NCBI GenBank assembly: GCA_034770075.1
Contig: CM068385.1
Location: 51,840,746-51,904,745 of the forward strand
Reading direction: 5' to 3'
Length of the DNA stretch: 64,000 nucleotides
Source: Aralia elata
Lineage: Eukaryota > Streptophyta > Magnoliopsida > Apiales > Araliaceae
The notes beneath the pieces are model-generated. The model made no database searches and had not been told where the DNA came from. It worked only from the letters and a program-made list of their open reading frames with translations. The position numbers and the translations under genes are program-made. Each line of letters opens with the position of its first letter. Position 1 is the stretch's first letter. Positions 34,921-46,444 of the stretch are shown here, one piece after another.

Positions 34921-37140
34921 CCTCATTGCATCATATATATTGAACTGAATTTTCTCTCCATCAAATTCCATGGTCAAGGTCCCATTGTGCACATCGATCA
35001 TTGTCCTTGTTGTTTTCAAAAATGGCCGCCCTAACAAGATATGCGAAGGATTTGGAGATCTGTCATCTTCCATATCCACAATGTAAAAATCTGCCTGAAA
35101 TATTAACTGATTCACCTACACTAAGACATCTTGAATTACCCCTTGAGGGTAAGTGTTAGTACGATCAGCAAGTTGAATGATAACATCAGTTTGTTTCAAA
35201 GGTCCTAGATTTAAAGAAGCAAATACAGACAATGACATGACATTTATTGAAGCTCCTAGATCTAGCATGGCTTTCTCAAATCTGGTATTACCTATTCTGC
35301 ATGGGATTGTAAACATTCCTGGATCTTTACATTTAGGGGGCATTTTTCTTTGAAGCACTGCTGACACATTCTCTCCTACAGTGACTTTTTCATCATCTTT
35401 CAATTTTCTTTTGTTAGTACACAATTCTTTCAAAAACTTTGCGTACCTGGGCACTTGTTTGATGGCATCCAAACAAACATTTTTCCTGAAGGTTTCCAAA
35501 ATTTCCCTTTCGTTTTCCTCCTTCTTTGAAGTCTTATGTGTTCTAGGTGGAAACGACAACGGTGGGGTCGTAACTGGAGTAGATGGGGTAACAATTTTCC
35601 TTGGTGTCTCAGTCTCCTCTTTAGCTTTTTCCTCTTCAATCTCCATAGCTGCTTTGGGTACTTCCAACTCTTTTCCACTCCTTAGTGTAATCGCACTAGC
35701 ATTCTCCCTTGGATTGACAACTGTTTGGGAGGGCAACTTTCCTGAACCTTGAGAATCCAATCTCCCCACTGTGGTGGCAAGTTGACCTATCTGATTTCTC
35801 AAGTCTTGAACAGAATTTTTTGTTTCCTGCTGGAACTGCTGTGTCTGACTCATGAATGCCTTGAACATGTCTTCCAAAAATGTTCCAGGATTTGCAGGAG
35901 CTGCCTGTCTTGGTTGATATTGGGGTTGAGTTGGTTGAGAACCTTGTGGGAACCTTTGTTGTCTAACCGGATACACGCTTTGCGCTGGTGGCCTATTTCC
36001 TCCATAACTAAGGTTAGGATGATCCCTCCATCCTGGATTGTAAGTGTTGGAGTACGGGTCATACTTCCGCTGTGGTTGTGCCTGATAGTTCCCCATCGCA
36101 TTAGCTTATTGTGCGGTTTCATCCTCTTGCAATGTCGGACAAGAATCAGTACTATGACCACCCATTAAACAAATCCCACACACTTTTGCTGCTGGTGTAT
36201 TTCCTGTAGCCATTTGTCTAACCAGCGCAGTTAGATCAAAAATTTGTTGTTCAAGGTTGCTCGTGATCATCTCATTCACTCTTGCAGGTGTATGGTTATT
36301 CCTTGTCCCATACTACTGAGAATTAGCAGCCATATTTGCAATTAGAGTCCTCGCAGCCTCTGGTGTCTTATCTACTAGTGCTCTTCCACTTGCAGCATCG
36401 ATCATACTCCGATCCATTGGTGATAATCCCTCATAAAAGTATTGAATCAGGTGTTGATCGTCTATTTGATGGGGAGGACAACTAGAACACAGTTTTTTAA
36501 ATCTTTCCCAATACTCATACAGTGTCTCTCCGCTGAACTGTCGAATGTCGCATATCTCCTTTCTGATGTTGGCAACTCTTGAAGCAGGAAAGTACTTCTC
36601 CAAGAACAGCCTTTTCATGTCATTCCATGACTGTATTGACCCTAAAGGAAGATAGTACAACCAGTCTTTCGCTAGATCTCCCAATGAAAATGGAAATGCC
36701 CTTAGCTTGATTTGATCCTTAGTTACTCCATGTGGCTTCATGGTGGAACACACCACATGGAATTCCTTCAAGTGCTTGTACGGATCCTCACATGTGAGAC
36801 CACGAAAAGTAGGAAAAAGATGAATTAGTCCCGATTTAAGTTCAAAAGCAGCAGTTAAAGTAGGATATTCAATGCATAAGGGTTGTTGATTAAGATTGGG
36901 AGTGGCTAATTCTTTGAGTGTTCTATTGTTATTTTGCACTGCCATTTCTTCTTTTTCCTCTGAATCGGTGGATGATGTATTTGACAGTAATTCAAGTGCT
37001 ATGTTGAGTCCCGGTGATGGAATTTTGTCTGACTATGTAGTGATGCCTCGAACTTGACGAGCTTCTTTCCTTAGCCTGCGTGCAGTTTTCTCAATTTCTG
37101 GATCAAAATTCAAATCACCGGATTGAGAGGATCGTGTCAT
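34921..37140 (-). pseudogene. C gag-protease
   Basis: The natural start is probably the ATG at 37140 (MTRSSQSGDLNFDPEIEKTA); a TAG follows about 35 codons later. The gag core (36945-36313: LKEFHVVCSTMKPHG, WNDMKRLFLEKYFP) ends in a TAG. A zinc knuckle CGICLMGGHSTDSC is coded near 36180-36150, then comes another stop. The frame 36096-35116 covers a Gln/Pro-rich linker and the protease with DLGASINVMSLS; one more TAG precedes the end of the protease (HILLGRPFLKT). Cut at 34921 by E. Four stop codons make it a dead copy. Confidence 0.92.
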
Positions 37141-37211
37141 AAACTACGATAATCAACAAAAATAAAATAAAATAAAATAAAATGAAGAATAAATAAAGAT
37201 AAATAACACTT

Positions 37212-37229
37212 CCCCGGCAACGGTGCCAA
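37212..37229 (-). promoter_or_regulatory. PBS of C (tRNA-Asp type)
   Basis: On the minus strand TGGCACCGTTGCCGGGGA, five bases inside the LTR; the usual Athila PBS with one change from TGGCGCCGTTGCC. Confidence 0.88.
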
Positions 37230-38099
37230 AATTTGGGAGCTGTCGTTTTACACTCCAAAATTAATACCTTACTAACAATCTACTAGCACAAAACTTAGTA
37301 TAATGACAAGCAAGGATCGATCCCACAGAGAAGTGAATTAATCTTTTACTTATTCTAATATTCCTATTATTTCTATGAATGGGGGGTTTTGAGTTTGATT
37401 CACTAAGCTAACAAACGTAATTAAGAGTGATCAATGAATAAAAAGCTTCAGTTCTTCAGTTCAGTATCACTTAACACAGTTATGGGAAAGTCAAGTTTAA
37501 CAATATATATCCTTCAATGAGATTAATAACCCTAGATAACCGCAATCGTTAATTATCCGAAATTCTCCTTATGTGTAAATCAAATGTGACAATCGCCTCA
37601 AGAGACTCTAACTATCGTATAACCTAGAACTATTAGTCTAGATTTAATATAACAGCAGCATGAAGAATTAGAGAATTAGGTTATTCCAAGCAACAATTAC
37701 ACAATCAGGAATTATTTAATTTGCCTTCTAATAAACTTAATAATATCCAAAAGCTTGTCCACAATCAAATACTATTAATTGCTACCTATGATCAGATATA
37801 ATATCGTTTGCTTAATACTATATCTTAATCTAGCAGATGATATTAATCAAATAAATTCAATTGGCTAAATCAAATCAAAAGATTAAATAACATATAATCA
37901 ATTAAAAACAGATTATCAGAATAAATCTCATGCAAGAAGGAATAAATAAATAAAACCTGATTAAACCATTAATTATGAAAAAGGTTCAACATCCCTTAGA
38001 ACTGAAAGTACGAGTTTAGCCTGACATGCCTTCAATCTTCTCCAATTAGGTTTACAATTGTAGTTGTCAAGGTCTCCCTAATAATAAATTAAAAACATC

Positions 38100-38107
38100 T
38101 ATTTATA
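38100..38107 (-). promoter_or_regulatory. TATA box of C LTR
   Basis: TATAAATA on the minus strand, about 110 bp downstream of the hairpin cluster in element orientation. Confidence 0.7.
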
Positions 38108-38214
38108 GTCCTAAGATAATATCCTAAGTCTCTAAGAATTAAGAATCCAATCTGAAATAGAAATCCTCAAAAATTACAAAAAGTCAAAGCTAGTCAAACT
38201 TGGTCAACTCCGCC

Positions 38215-38379
38215 ATTCTCGCCGGGGCGAGAATTTTTGCACTGGGTTTCTCGCCGGGGCGAGAAACTCCAGAGAAGTCTGGGCCGGGGCGAGATCTGGT
38301 TCGGCTGGGGCAAAAACGAGCAGAGGCTTTCTCGCCGGGGCGAGAAGTCCTAGTACAAAGTTCTCGCTGGGGCGAGAAC
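38215..38379. repeat. GC-rich hairpin cluster, 5' LTR of C
   Basis: Four strong inverted repeats: 38215-38234 (9-bp arms), 38246-38267 (10-bp arms), 38329-38346 (8-bp arms, TTCTCGCC-GG-GGCGAGAA) and 38360-38379 (about 8 bp), plus one weaker. In element orientation the core is GCC-CC-GGC, as in E. Confidence 0.93.
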
Positions 38380-38559
38380 CTCAGATTTTCCAACTTTTCA
38401 ACTTTTCCTCGTTTAAGCTCTGATTTTCCATCTTTTTCCACTTTTGACCCTGAATTCTCCTGAAATCAATAAACAACCTAATAAGTGCATATACACAATA
38501 AATCATGCAATAAACTAAATATAAAGGAATAAAAATAAATGAATATTATGCACTTATCA

Positions 38560-38564
38560 GTGGT
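38560..38564 (+). repeat. Target duplication GTGGT, right of C
   Basis: Partner of 26354-26358. Confidence 0.95.
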
Positions 38565-39014
38565 TATAAATCAATTTGAAGGTATTAATCCATGAAAGCA
38601 TGTTTTAGAATGAAGTTTTGGTTTTACAGAGTCTTACTTTCATGTATGGCTTATGTGTATGAAATTGATGTTCCACTTGATTGTTAATCGGTAAATTGAC
38701 ATTTGATTATGATAATATGATGAAAAACGAAAAGAATGCAAGTAGAATGGATTAAAATGATTGAGAGATGAATTCACAGTGTTTGATTTCATTAAAATGG
38801 CTAAAACATGAGTATTTTGTTTAAACAGTGAATTTTTGGGTTCTAATTAGTTGATTAGGTGTATTATAATGGTTAAATTAGTTAGAAACATTTGGGTAAT
38901 TGTTTTATAACATGTTTGATGTCTGGGTGTGTTTAATTTATGTGTTGGATGGTAGAATTCGAGAAATTTGGCCTAGAATTTCACTGGTTCGCGAACTGTA
39001 GGAGGTGACTGCCG

Positions 39015-39109
39015 AGTCTACCGCCCCGACGGTAGAAATGTACTGAATTTCTCGCCCCAACGAATTCTCGCTCCGGCGAGATTTTTGTTAAGTAAATTTC
39101 CGCCCCGGC
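39015..39109. repeat. GC-rich hairpins in B LTR
   Basis: TCTACCG..CGGTAGA (39015-39034), CTCGC..GCGAG (39065-39078) and CCGCC-CC-GGCGG (39098-39109), preceded by a GGTTCGCGAAC palindrome near 38984. Counterpart of the arrays in E and G. Confidence 0.85.
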
Positions 39110-39357
39110 GGTGGAACAGTAACTAAAATTTTAAATTTTTATTTTTTTTGTAATTTTGCTATGATGCTATAAACAAGTTTAAAACTTATATTAAGGTATA
39201 AAGTGACTAATAAGATACCACGATGGTTGTTAAGCAAGTACTTGTTGATTATCGAATGACAATCGAGATGTTATAATGAAGTAGGATAAGATCGAATCTT
39301 AAAGTGTATATTGTTCTTAACTAATTATTGTTACCATTTTATAATCGAAATGTATAG

Positions 39358-40129
39358 GTCGATTAAGGAACGTGAATTATTTAAATCTGTAATCTACGCA
39401 CGAGGCAAGTTTTTCCTCCCTTAAACTTGTTATTTCATTTAAAGCAAGTTTACTTTCATTGAGCAAGTTTATTAACCTTAGCTTATTGTTATTCAAGCAA
39501 GGTTATTACCATGTCAAGTGCTTAAGCTTTATTCCAGTCATTCATTATTCGATCATTGATTGTTATTCAAATTCTGAATATAAATTTTATTGTACGACTT
39601 TATTGATGAATCAAATGCTTTAGTGACTAGCAAACCTTTATTGATTCAGCTAGTCCTTAGTTGATGAGCGTTCTAAAGACTTAGAATATTTTAAAATTGT
39701 TCCAAACCAAGTTCCTTTTGGTACGGATTCTGATGTTAAACTGAGATGAACAGCCCTAATATAGGGGATTAATTACGCGACAGCGTTAAAATGTTTGTGC
39801 ACAATACATTGTACAAAGGGCTGATCCCCCTGAGTACGAGATGGGTGGTCCATAGTTTTTAAGACTGTTAAAGGTTACGGTAGAAATACTTGTTAACTTA
39901 GGACATAGTTCGAGGTCTTATGACCCTCAGATACAATTCTAAAGCTTGAATTCTATATTCAATTCTTGAGCCAAACGTTCTATTAAGCTTTTATATCTCG
40001 ATTAGTTATTGATTGAATTCAGGAAAAAGCACAATTCCTCAGTTGAAATCTATTTCATTGATTATTAAATTGTTATTGTTATCATACTTGTGGGCAATTG
40101 TTTGCTCACTCTTGCATTGAACATTGCAG
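39358..40129 (+). other. Predicted mini-exon and GC-AG intron in B LTR
   Basis: Acceptor TGTATAG before 39358, a 47-nt mini-exon, donor GAG|GCAAGT at 39405 and acceptor ATTGCAG at 40129. Contains AGGG-CTGATCC-CCCT (39817-39831) and the 8-bp stem GTGGGCAA/TTGCTCAC with one G-T pair (40090-40109). Confidence 0.5.
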
Positions 40130-41989
40130 CTAAGACAGAAAAGTTGGACGAGCCGTCCACGAGTAAGGGCAAGGGCAAGATGCAGAAATAGCTAAAGACT
40201 TGTTATTTATTTGACGTTTTATTGTAAAAGACTTATTTAAATTTTATGTTTTAATTTCGCATTGATGTAATAAAGGTTAGATAACCTGGAATTTGTTTGA
40301 TTAAGAGATTAGAGATGTAACCCTTTTGTGGGAAGTTATTTCATTTAAATTAATTTAAATTGTCCTTCATTATGGGTAGCTAGATATGAATGAACGGTAT
40401 AATGAACACCAAATCAGTGGCAATTAAATACCCGGATTTGGGGGTGTCACAAGCCACTTGGAAGATATTTTGAGAAACTTATTAATATCATTAAAGCAAT
40501 AAAAGAAAAGGAAAATTGGGATAAATATGGAGGGGGGGCTGCGGGCCATAGCCCCACATGGGGGGTGAGTTGTCATGTATTTGCTTAGCTTGCTTGTAAG
40601 ATTAGTAAAAGAAGTACAAGTGTAATAAATATCCATCACCAAGTTGTCAAGCCTTGTACTTTCTAATAATGCTAATATTGATAGATACAATACATGTATC
40701 TATACATTATGTAAGTAAGTAATTAGAAGTTTTATTCATCTTCTTCATTTGGTAAAGTTAGAGAGAGAAAACTAAAAAGAAAACTAGAGAGAAATCTAGT
40801 AATCCTTGAGAGCAAAATTGTTGCAAAAGAGGAGAGGGGGTGCCTCCACCTAGGGGAGGAAGAAGGAGAGCTTGTGAAAGCCATCAAGTTTCATCTCCTA
40901 CTTTGGAAAGCAAAGGAAGAGAGCAATCAAGCTAAGAAGGTATACTAACTAACTTAAAAAACCCTAGAAAACCCTAATCTTGCTTTTCATTTTAATTTTA
41001 TGGTAGAAAGTTATCGTCATGGTTTTTAAATGTTTAGAATCATGATAAATATGTCTATGTTTGATGATATGTGGTTTGGTATGTGATGGTATGGGTTGGT
41101 GTAGAAAAAGTAAACTAGAAGCTGGAAAACCTTTTTACCGACGCACAAACCATAACTTGTTGGAATAAATTATGTATTTCGAAATCCATACATGTTATTG
41201 TTGATTTTTTTGAGTTTTAAGGGGTAAGTTAGAAAAAGAAACTCATTGGAATCATTGAAAAAGAAGTTAAAATGAGAGAGTTATGTAATGTTTACCAAAA
41301 CACGTGACTGTCATAGGGCTGTGCAGAATAGTCCACTTCCGGGCCACTTTCAGTGGTCCAAACTTGTCCAAATGTGGTGTTTGATGATGGAAAATTATAG
41401 TTCGGAAAGATACGAATCCAAAGGTACTGACTTGACTGGACCCTCATACAAATTGTAGATTTCATTTTATGAGCGTTTCCGTAAGGGACCTCAAAACTGG
41501 AAACGGGATAAAACCCGCTGACCCCTAGTTCCCGTGCACTGTTTCGAACTCTTAGAAAGTGCAATAAATTCCGATCTTTTTACCACTGAAACTATAGGAG
41601 GTTATGTACCACCTGTCCAAAATTGGTCGAATTCTGACTTGTAATAAAGAAACTACGACTAAAATAAAAACGTAGAGTTTTCTGACGAAAACGGCTAAAA
41701 TTGGAGTTCTATAAATGTGATGACCACGAAATTTTAACTGGGAGTACTTGTTAATATGTGTAAGATGCTATAAAAAATTTGGAGTCATCGGAGTTGCGTA
41801 AGATAGTGATCATTTTTCTTAGTTTCGAAAGTTAAAAACGGACATATGAACAATGTTAAAAGAAATTAAAAATTTTATAAGGAAAGTATTTTTGAGTTTG
41901 GAATATATGTTCATATGTGTGGCAAGACTTGGAGAAAATAAGAATCGATCGATAAAAGAGATTAAATCATTTTAAGAATGCAGGCTTCC

Positions 41990-42110
41990 AATCCAGCTTG
42001 CTGAATTGTATGAATCCAGCTTGCTGAATTGAATAGTGTGCATCCAGGTTGCTAAATTATAAGTTAGTTCGAATCCAGTTTGCTGGATTTGAAATCCAGT
42101 TTGCTGGATT
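41990..42110. repeat. Inverted-repeat array in HJ
   Basis: Five copies of AATCCAG-YTTG-CTGRATT at 41990-42007, 42013-42030, 42042-42058 (decayed), 42072-42089 and 42093-42110. The last two are perfect, with AATCCAG/CTGGATT arms. Confidence 0.9.
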
Positions 42111-42330
42111 GGGTATTTAACCTACTGGATCATAAAGATAGACTTATATAAGGAAAGATTAAGCAGTGAATTGATTAAAAGATTATCCAAGGATAATTAT
42201 AACACTAAGACTTTAAAGTACTATCTAATACTAAACTATGTGACTGACTATTAGACCTTGTAATGTAAAGCAATGACATTATAGGTGAAATGTGTGATGC
42301 TAATTGAGAGATCAATCTTATAAATGATAG

Positions 42331-43128
42331 GTCTTTCAAAAGAAGTCATAATTAAATTGCGTAGCAGTAGTCAGCGATCAAGGTAAGTTCCCTAACCTTA
42401 CTCAAATTTATATTGAGCAAGTTCTTAACTTACACAACTTCCTACATTGTGTAAGATCCTGATTATTGATACGAACTTTTATATACTGCAAGTTCTCTAA
42501 TTCAACCTTGAATTATTATTTCAGCACCTGTTAGTGGATAATTATTTTTGATTATTCCACATCCTTAATAATTATTGTTATTCGCACTTGGTGCAATTGA
42601 ATTCCTGTTCTGTTATTGTTGAACTGTGAATTAGTTAAAGTTCTTTCATTCACAAACTATTTATGAGATAGATCTATGCTAGTTGTATCAACTAGATCAA
42701 GCATGTTTAAAGTTGTTAAATCAAATCGATTTTAAAAGCTGTTCCTAACCAATTAATTTGGTAAGGATTCCAGACTGAGAAAAGAACAACTTTTAAGGCA
42801 TTATATTGGAAAACAATTATTTGCCCGTATTATTAAGTGATTATGCATATTCGCCGGGTATGAGAGGTTGATCCCCTCGATTACCAAAACTTATTTAGAG
42901 GACCAGTTTAAATACTGACAACCTCCGTATACGTTCATGGTCTTTGTTGACCACTCAGCTTAATCTTCTAATTATGGAAACTTGAATTCTTATTCTTTCA
43001 TAATTGATATTTATTGTTGAAAGTTTCAAAGGTTAAATTCCTTTCTAATCATGATATATCTCCTTTGTGATTAAACTTGCTAAGCAAACTAGTTGCTTAC
43101 CCTTGCTATATCATGACGTTTATTTCAG
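42331..43128 (+). other. Predicted mini-exon and GT-AG intron in HJ
   Basis: Acceptor ATGATAG before 42331, a 52-nt mini-exon, donor AAG|GTAAGT (42383; the canonical form of the GCAAGT seen in the other families) and acceptor TTTCAG (43128). Stem-loop GAGG-TTGATCC-CCTC at 42864-42878; hairpin TAAGCAA-ACTAG-TTGCTTA at 43081-43099. Confidence 0.55.
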
Positions 43129-43417
43129 CTAGACCGGAAAGTTCCAAGAAGGATAAAGGGAAAGGCAAAGCTCAAGAATAGACTTATGTGAATGTTTCAT
43201 TATCGTATTATCTGATGTAATAATTTTAGATAAACCTTTTGTAATATAAAGGGTATGTTTAAGTTAAGGTTATTAGACCATGGGATTTGATATAGAACCT
43301 TATCTAAATGAACAATGTATGTTTATTATTCCGCAATAGTTCATAGAATGTGTATGATGTTGATGGATCGTGAGCACCGAATCCGAGGTTAGAGAACCCG
43401 GATTTTGGGGTGTCACA

Positions 43418-44597
43418 AAAGAAAATACTACCAAGCAAGCAATTCGGGATTCAATCTAAAAAAGGTTTTATCATTCTATTTTCTAGCATTTCATTCTTAC
43501 TTTGTAATTCCAAAACCATGTTATGTAAATTGAATATGATGTTATTTAGAGCTATCATGAACTAAACTTTCATTTCTAAGATTCCAATGGAATCCAACTC
43601 ATAGTTTGTATTGAATGCTCTCTTTTTGAATATTGGTTAGACTCTTCTGAATTGGATTTCATAACCTATGTTTATGGATTAATTGCTTGGCCCGTGATTA
43701 CCTTGGTAACCTATATGAAATTGAGAAATGGAATATAGTGTTAAGACCTAGTTATGAATTCATGCGAAAGTTGGACATTCTTATGGGTAATTTATGAGAT
43801 TATGTGACGTGAGTCTTATGTATTATCCACAAGATTAGATAATTTGATTGTATTTAGGATAGACATATACCTAAATACCACATGCACCCATTTGAAATTG
43901 TTTGCTTAATAATTTCTATTGCGAAAGTTGGAAATCGAGAGAGTAGTTAATGAGATTTACCATGACATATGTCTCGCTATTTATTCTTGATATTGAATTC
44001 TTGATAGAGATATATCTATACACCGCATTAGGGAATGCGTATTTGACCATCGAGAGAGGCTTTTATATAAATGTGATTTCTTGGATGATAATTCTTGTGT
44101 TCTAACTAGTTGAAAAAGAGAGAGTTGTGATTTACGAATGAAGAGTTAGGGAAAATTATATTCTTAGATCTTTCTATCTTGAATTATATCCGTGTTTCAT
44201 TTAATTCTTGTTTTCTTAATTGTTTTTATTTAGTTTTAATTATCAACAAAATCAAATCATATCATCATTGTTTAAATAGGATCAACTTGTCATGCGATTG
44301 GTAATTGGTAGTTTTTTTACAAAATTCCTCGTGGGTTCGACACTCTACTTACTTTATATTACTTGTATACCGCGTATACTTGCGCGTGTTTTATTGATTG
44401 TGAAATCGTAAACACATTCTAGTTAATAAATTTAATCCAAAATCCCCCAATGTATATTTAGTGCTATTTTGATTTAGGAAACAATAGAATAAACAAAGAT
44501 AAATTCACTCTCTGTGGGATCGATCCTTGCTTGTCGCTATACTGATTTTTGGCGTTAGTAGAGAAATAGTAAGGTTTAATTTTTGACTGTAAACGAC
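43418..44597 (+). repeat. Athila-like LTR sequence M
   Basis: No ORF. The last 110 bases up to CAGCTCCCA (44597) match the 3' end of the C LTR read in element orientation (TGTGGGATCGATCC, AACGACAGCTCCCA). This is an Athila-type LTR end in plus orientation, with no PBS behind it. A CGTGGGTTCGACAC word at 44330 is also typical of such LTR ends, so two related pieces may be joined. I cannot set the left limit; LTR HJ may be inserted in it. Confidence 0.55.
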
Positions 44598-44812
44598 AGC
44601 TCCCAGTTACTCTGCATATTCATAGTGTAAATGTTGTTAGTAGAGTAATCTAGGTATGCGTAGAACAATATGATCAATGTATATTTGTACAAGTAATATA
44701 TATGTACAAGGACTTAGAGCAGAAAGATCAAAAATATTAGGTTGATGTTACTGAGCAAATTGAATGTATAATCGATAGGATGAACTGATCGCTGAGTTAC
44801 TCTGCCAGTTCA
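44598..44812. other. Unassigned stretch L, left part
   Basis: 215 bp without coding signal. The word GTTACTCTGC occurs near both ends (44598 and 44795), and CTGATCGCTGAG resembles the repeated motif at 59.5 kb on the other side of K. The two sides may be one repeat split by K. Confidence 0.35.
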
Positions 44813-44977
44813 TGTAATATCCCAAATATTTCAAATGTGATCTGACAAGATCTAATAAAGGTTGTAAATTTAAAACCTAGGAACGATTGCTCAAGTATAC
44901 GTTGAGCTATCTGAAAGACTAAAAACGATTCGCAGATAAGATCGTATACGATTAGACGTTAGAATTATAACCTAAGT
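44813..44977 (+). repeat. LTR K, first 165 bp
   Basis: Starts TGTAATATCCC and is cut at 44977 by element D; continues at 55899. The preceding AGTTCA (44807-44812) recurs at 59312-59317, which may mark a solo LTR of about 3.6 kb. Confidence 0.55.
44973..44977 (+). repeat. Target duplication TAAGT, left of D
   Basis: Perfect match with 55894-55898. Confidence 0.93.
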
Positions 44978-45399
44978 TGTAATATTCCGAACCCTAATAA
45001 GATTTGTATATGTAAATTATGTGTTTAATAAATGAAATTTTTGTTCTGACTCTGTGTTATGTGATGATATACTCTAATGAATGACTGTTCAGGAAATCAT
45101 TAAAAACCTAATACGATTCGAAAATGCTATCATATACATTTAGAATTAGAATTAGAGCATATAACCTAAAACTAGGTATCAAGAAGTTTAAAACCCTAAG
45201 CCCTAATGAGATTCGAATTTTGTGCTTAATAAAGATCAAAATGATATTTTGAACCAGGTGTTTTATAATTTTATAGTGTAAACGATGAATTTGGTCAAAT
45301 AAAATTTTTTTGTCAAGCTGCTTAGTCGTGCTTACATTGACAAAATGATTTGTCGTGCTTTTCACGATTTTACCAAGAAGTATCCCGACAAATTATTTT

Positions 45400-45680
45400 T
45401 AGTAAGCTGCTTTGTCGTGCTTAAACTGATATAGTGCTTTGTCGTGCTTACGGTAACAAGCTGCATTGTCGAGCTTGTAAGATATTTTTATTGAGGAGCT
45501 TAGAAAATAGGTTCAATTGCAAGCTGCATTGTCGAGCTTAGAAGATATTTTCATTGAAGAGCAGAGATTGCAAGCTGCATTCTCGAGCTTGGAAGATATT
45601 TTCATTGAGGAGCTTAGAAGATAGGTTCAATTGCAAGCTGCATTGTCGAGCTTGGAAGATATTTTCATTGAGGAGCTTAG
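45400..45680. repeat. CAAGCT..AGCTTG hairpin array, 5' LTR of D
   Basis: Four hairpins CAAGCT-GCATTGTCG-AGCTTG-like (45457-45477, 45520-45540, 45571-45591, 45634-45654), separated by GAAGATATTTTCATTGAGGA-type spacers. Earlier, looser copies read GCTGCTTTGTCGTGCTT. Confidence 0.9.
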
Positions 45681-45761
45681 AAGGATATTCTAAGAATATG
45701 TTAGGGTGCAAAGTGTAATAAGCCGAGCCCCTAACGTGCAATTAGTGAAACTTGGTTTTTC

Positions 45762-45770
45762 TATAAATAG
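45762..45770 (+). promoter_or_regulatory. TATA box of D
   Basis: TATAAATAG, about 110 bp after the hairpin array; also present at the matching place of the 3' LTR near 54031. Confidence 0.8.
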
Positions 45771-45972
45771 CAAGCTCAGTTCATTCATTCCTTACTATTT
45801 TTCAAGTACAGTTCAAGAGCAAAAACACTCTATATTTATATTCTGAGAGATATTGTGAGATAAAAATTACTTTCTAAGAATCGAAGCGCTGCGTGATTGA
45901 AGTAAAGCTAGCAACTACAAGAGGTATTACTCTAGTGGTTATTATTTTCATTCTTCTTTTAAAAATATACTT

Positions 45973-46370
45973 TTATAAGCAGTTATAATGCGCAAATTAT
46001 TTTAAGTATATAGTACAAAAGTCCTATTTACAAGCACTTATAATATCCGATTTATTTCTCTTATATATTAAAAAATATACTTTTATAAGCAGTTACTATG
46101 TCTGAATTTCTTCAACTATTTAGTAAAAATATTCATTTTATAAGCAGTTATAATGCTAAAAAAATTTCAAATATATTAGCCGAATATTCATTTTATAAGC
46201 AGTTATAATTCTGAAATTTTCTCAAATATAATAGCCGAATATTCATTTTGCAAGCAGTTATAATGCTCAATTTATTTTAAATATAGTTGAAAAATATTCA
46301 TTTTGTAAGCAGTTATAATGCTAAAATTATTTCATATATTGTAGAAGAAGTCTTATTTATATGCGGTTAT
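45973..46370. repeat. TTATAA-GCAG-TTATAA hairpin array in D intron 1
   Basis: About seven units roughly 55 bp apart. The first (45973-45988) is a perfect 6-bp stem with loop GCAG; later units keep the loop and lose one or two pairs. Matching array in the 3' LTR at 54239-54640. Confidence 0.88.
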
Positions 46371-46444
46371 GATATCTGAAATAAAACTTAAAAGATTTAA
46401 TCGTTAAACGCTTAATTATCTGCATAAACTTATAATCGTATAAG

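Larger units (their letters stand above)
26359..38559 (-). mobile_element. Element C: complete Athila-type retrotransposon
   Basis: 12.2 kb on the minus strand, including a later insertion E of about 3 kb. Both LTRs (1325 and 1327 bp), the Asp-type PBS, the PPT and 5-bp duplications are present. The order gag-protease-RT-RNase H-integrase, the gag sequence and the TGTGGGGGAATT tract are typical of Athila. The env-like ORF seen in some Athila elements is absent; 1 kb of non-coding DNA lies there. Several stop codons and one frameshift disable gag and pol, and the LTRs differ at many positions, so C is older than A. Confidence 0.95.
37235..38559 (-). repeat. 5' LTR of C
   Basis: 1325 bp; starts TGATAAGTGC at 38559 on the minus strand and ends AGCTCCCA at 37235. 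It aligns with 26359-27685 throughout, with scattered substitutions. Hairpin cluster at 38215-38379, TATA box at 38100-38107. Confidence 0.95.
22616..40451 (+). mobile_element. Element B: Tekay-like chromovirus, right part only
   Basis: Only the RT C-terminal half to chromodomain (22616-24905), the PPT and the 3' LTR are in the window; everything left of 22616 was moved off by insertion of A. The 3' LTR (24952-40451) is split by element C with a GTGGT duplication. B ends inside LTR HJ, whose sequence resumes with AGCCA at 40452, the expected target duplication. Without C the LTR of B is about 3.3 kb. Confidence 0.9.
38565..40451 (+). repeat. 3' LTR of B, right part
   Basis: Continues from 26358 and ends GGGGTGTCACA at 40451. 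It holds a GC-rich hairpin group (39015-39109), a mini-exon, the CTGATCC stem-loop (39817-39831) and the acceptor at 40129. Joined with 24952-26358 it makes an LTR of about 3.3 kb. Confidence 0.92.
40452..43417 (+). repeat. LTR HJ, Tekay-like, left end lost behind B
   Basis: 2966 bp visible. The first half has a purine-rich leader (about 40740-40938) and donor AAG|GTATAC at 40940, and a stretch near 41390-41480 that matches the LTR of A (GATACGAATCC, then GTAGATTTC and TTTTATGA). The second half (from about 42330) follows the A LTR closely and ends GGGTGTCACA at 43417. No PBS follows, so this is a 3' LTR or solo LTR. A TGTGATGACC at 41716 could be a separate LTR start, but no target duplication supports that. 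Confidence 0.7.

Noticed and set aside
41716..43417. Separate solo LTR starting TGTGATGACC
   Set aside because: Flanks ATAAA and AAAGA are not a target duplication, and the two halves fit together as one LTR similar to A; kept as a possibility inside HJ.
45400..45680. Regularly spaced repeats that look CRISPR-like (also 28031-28190 and 41990-42110)
   Set aside because: Plant LTR context, spacers that repeat, unequal unit length and no cas-like genes; these are hairpin arrays of LTR elements.
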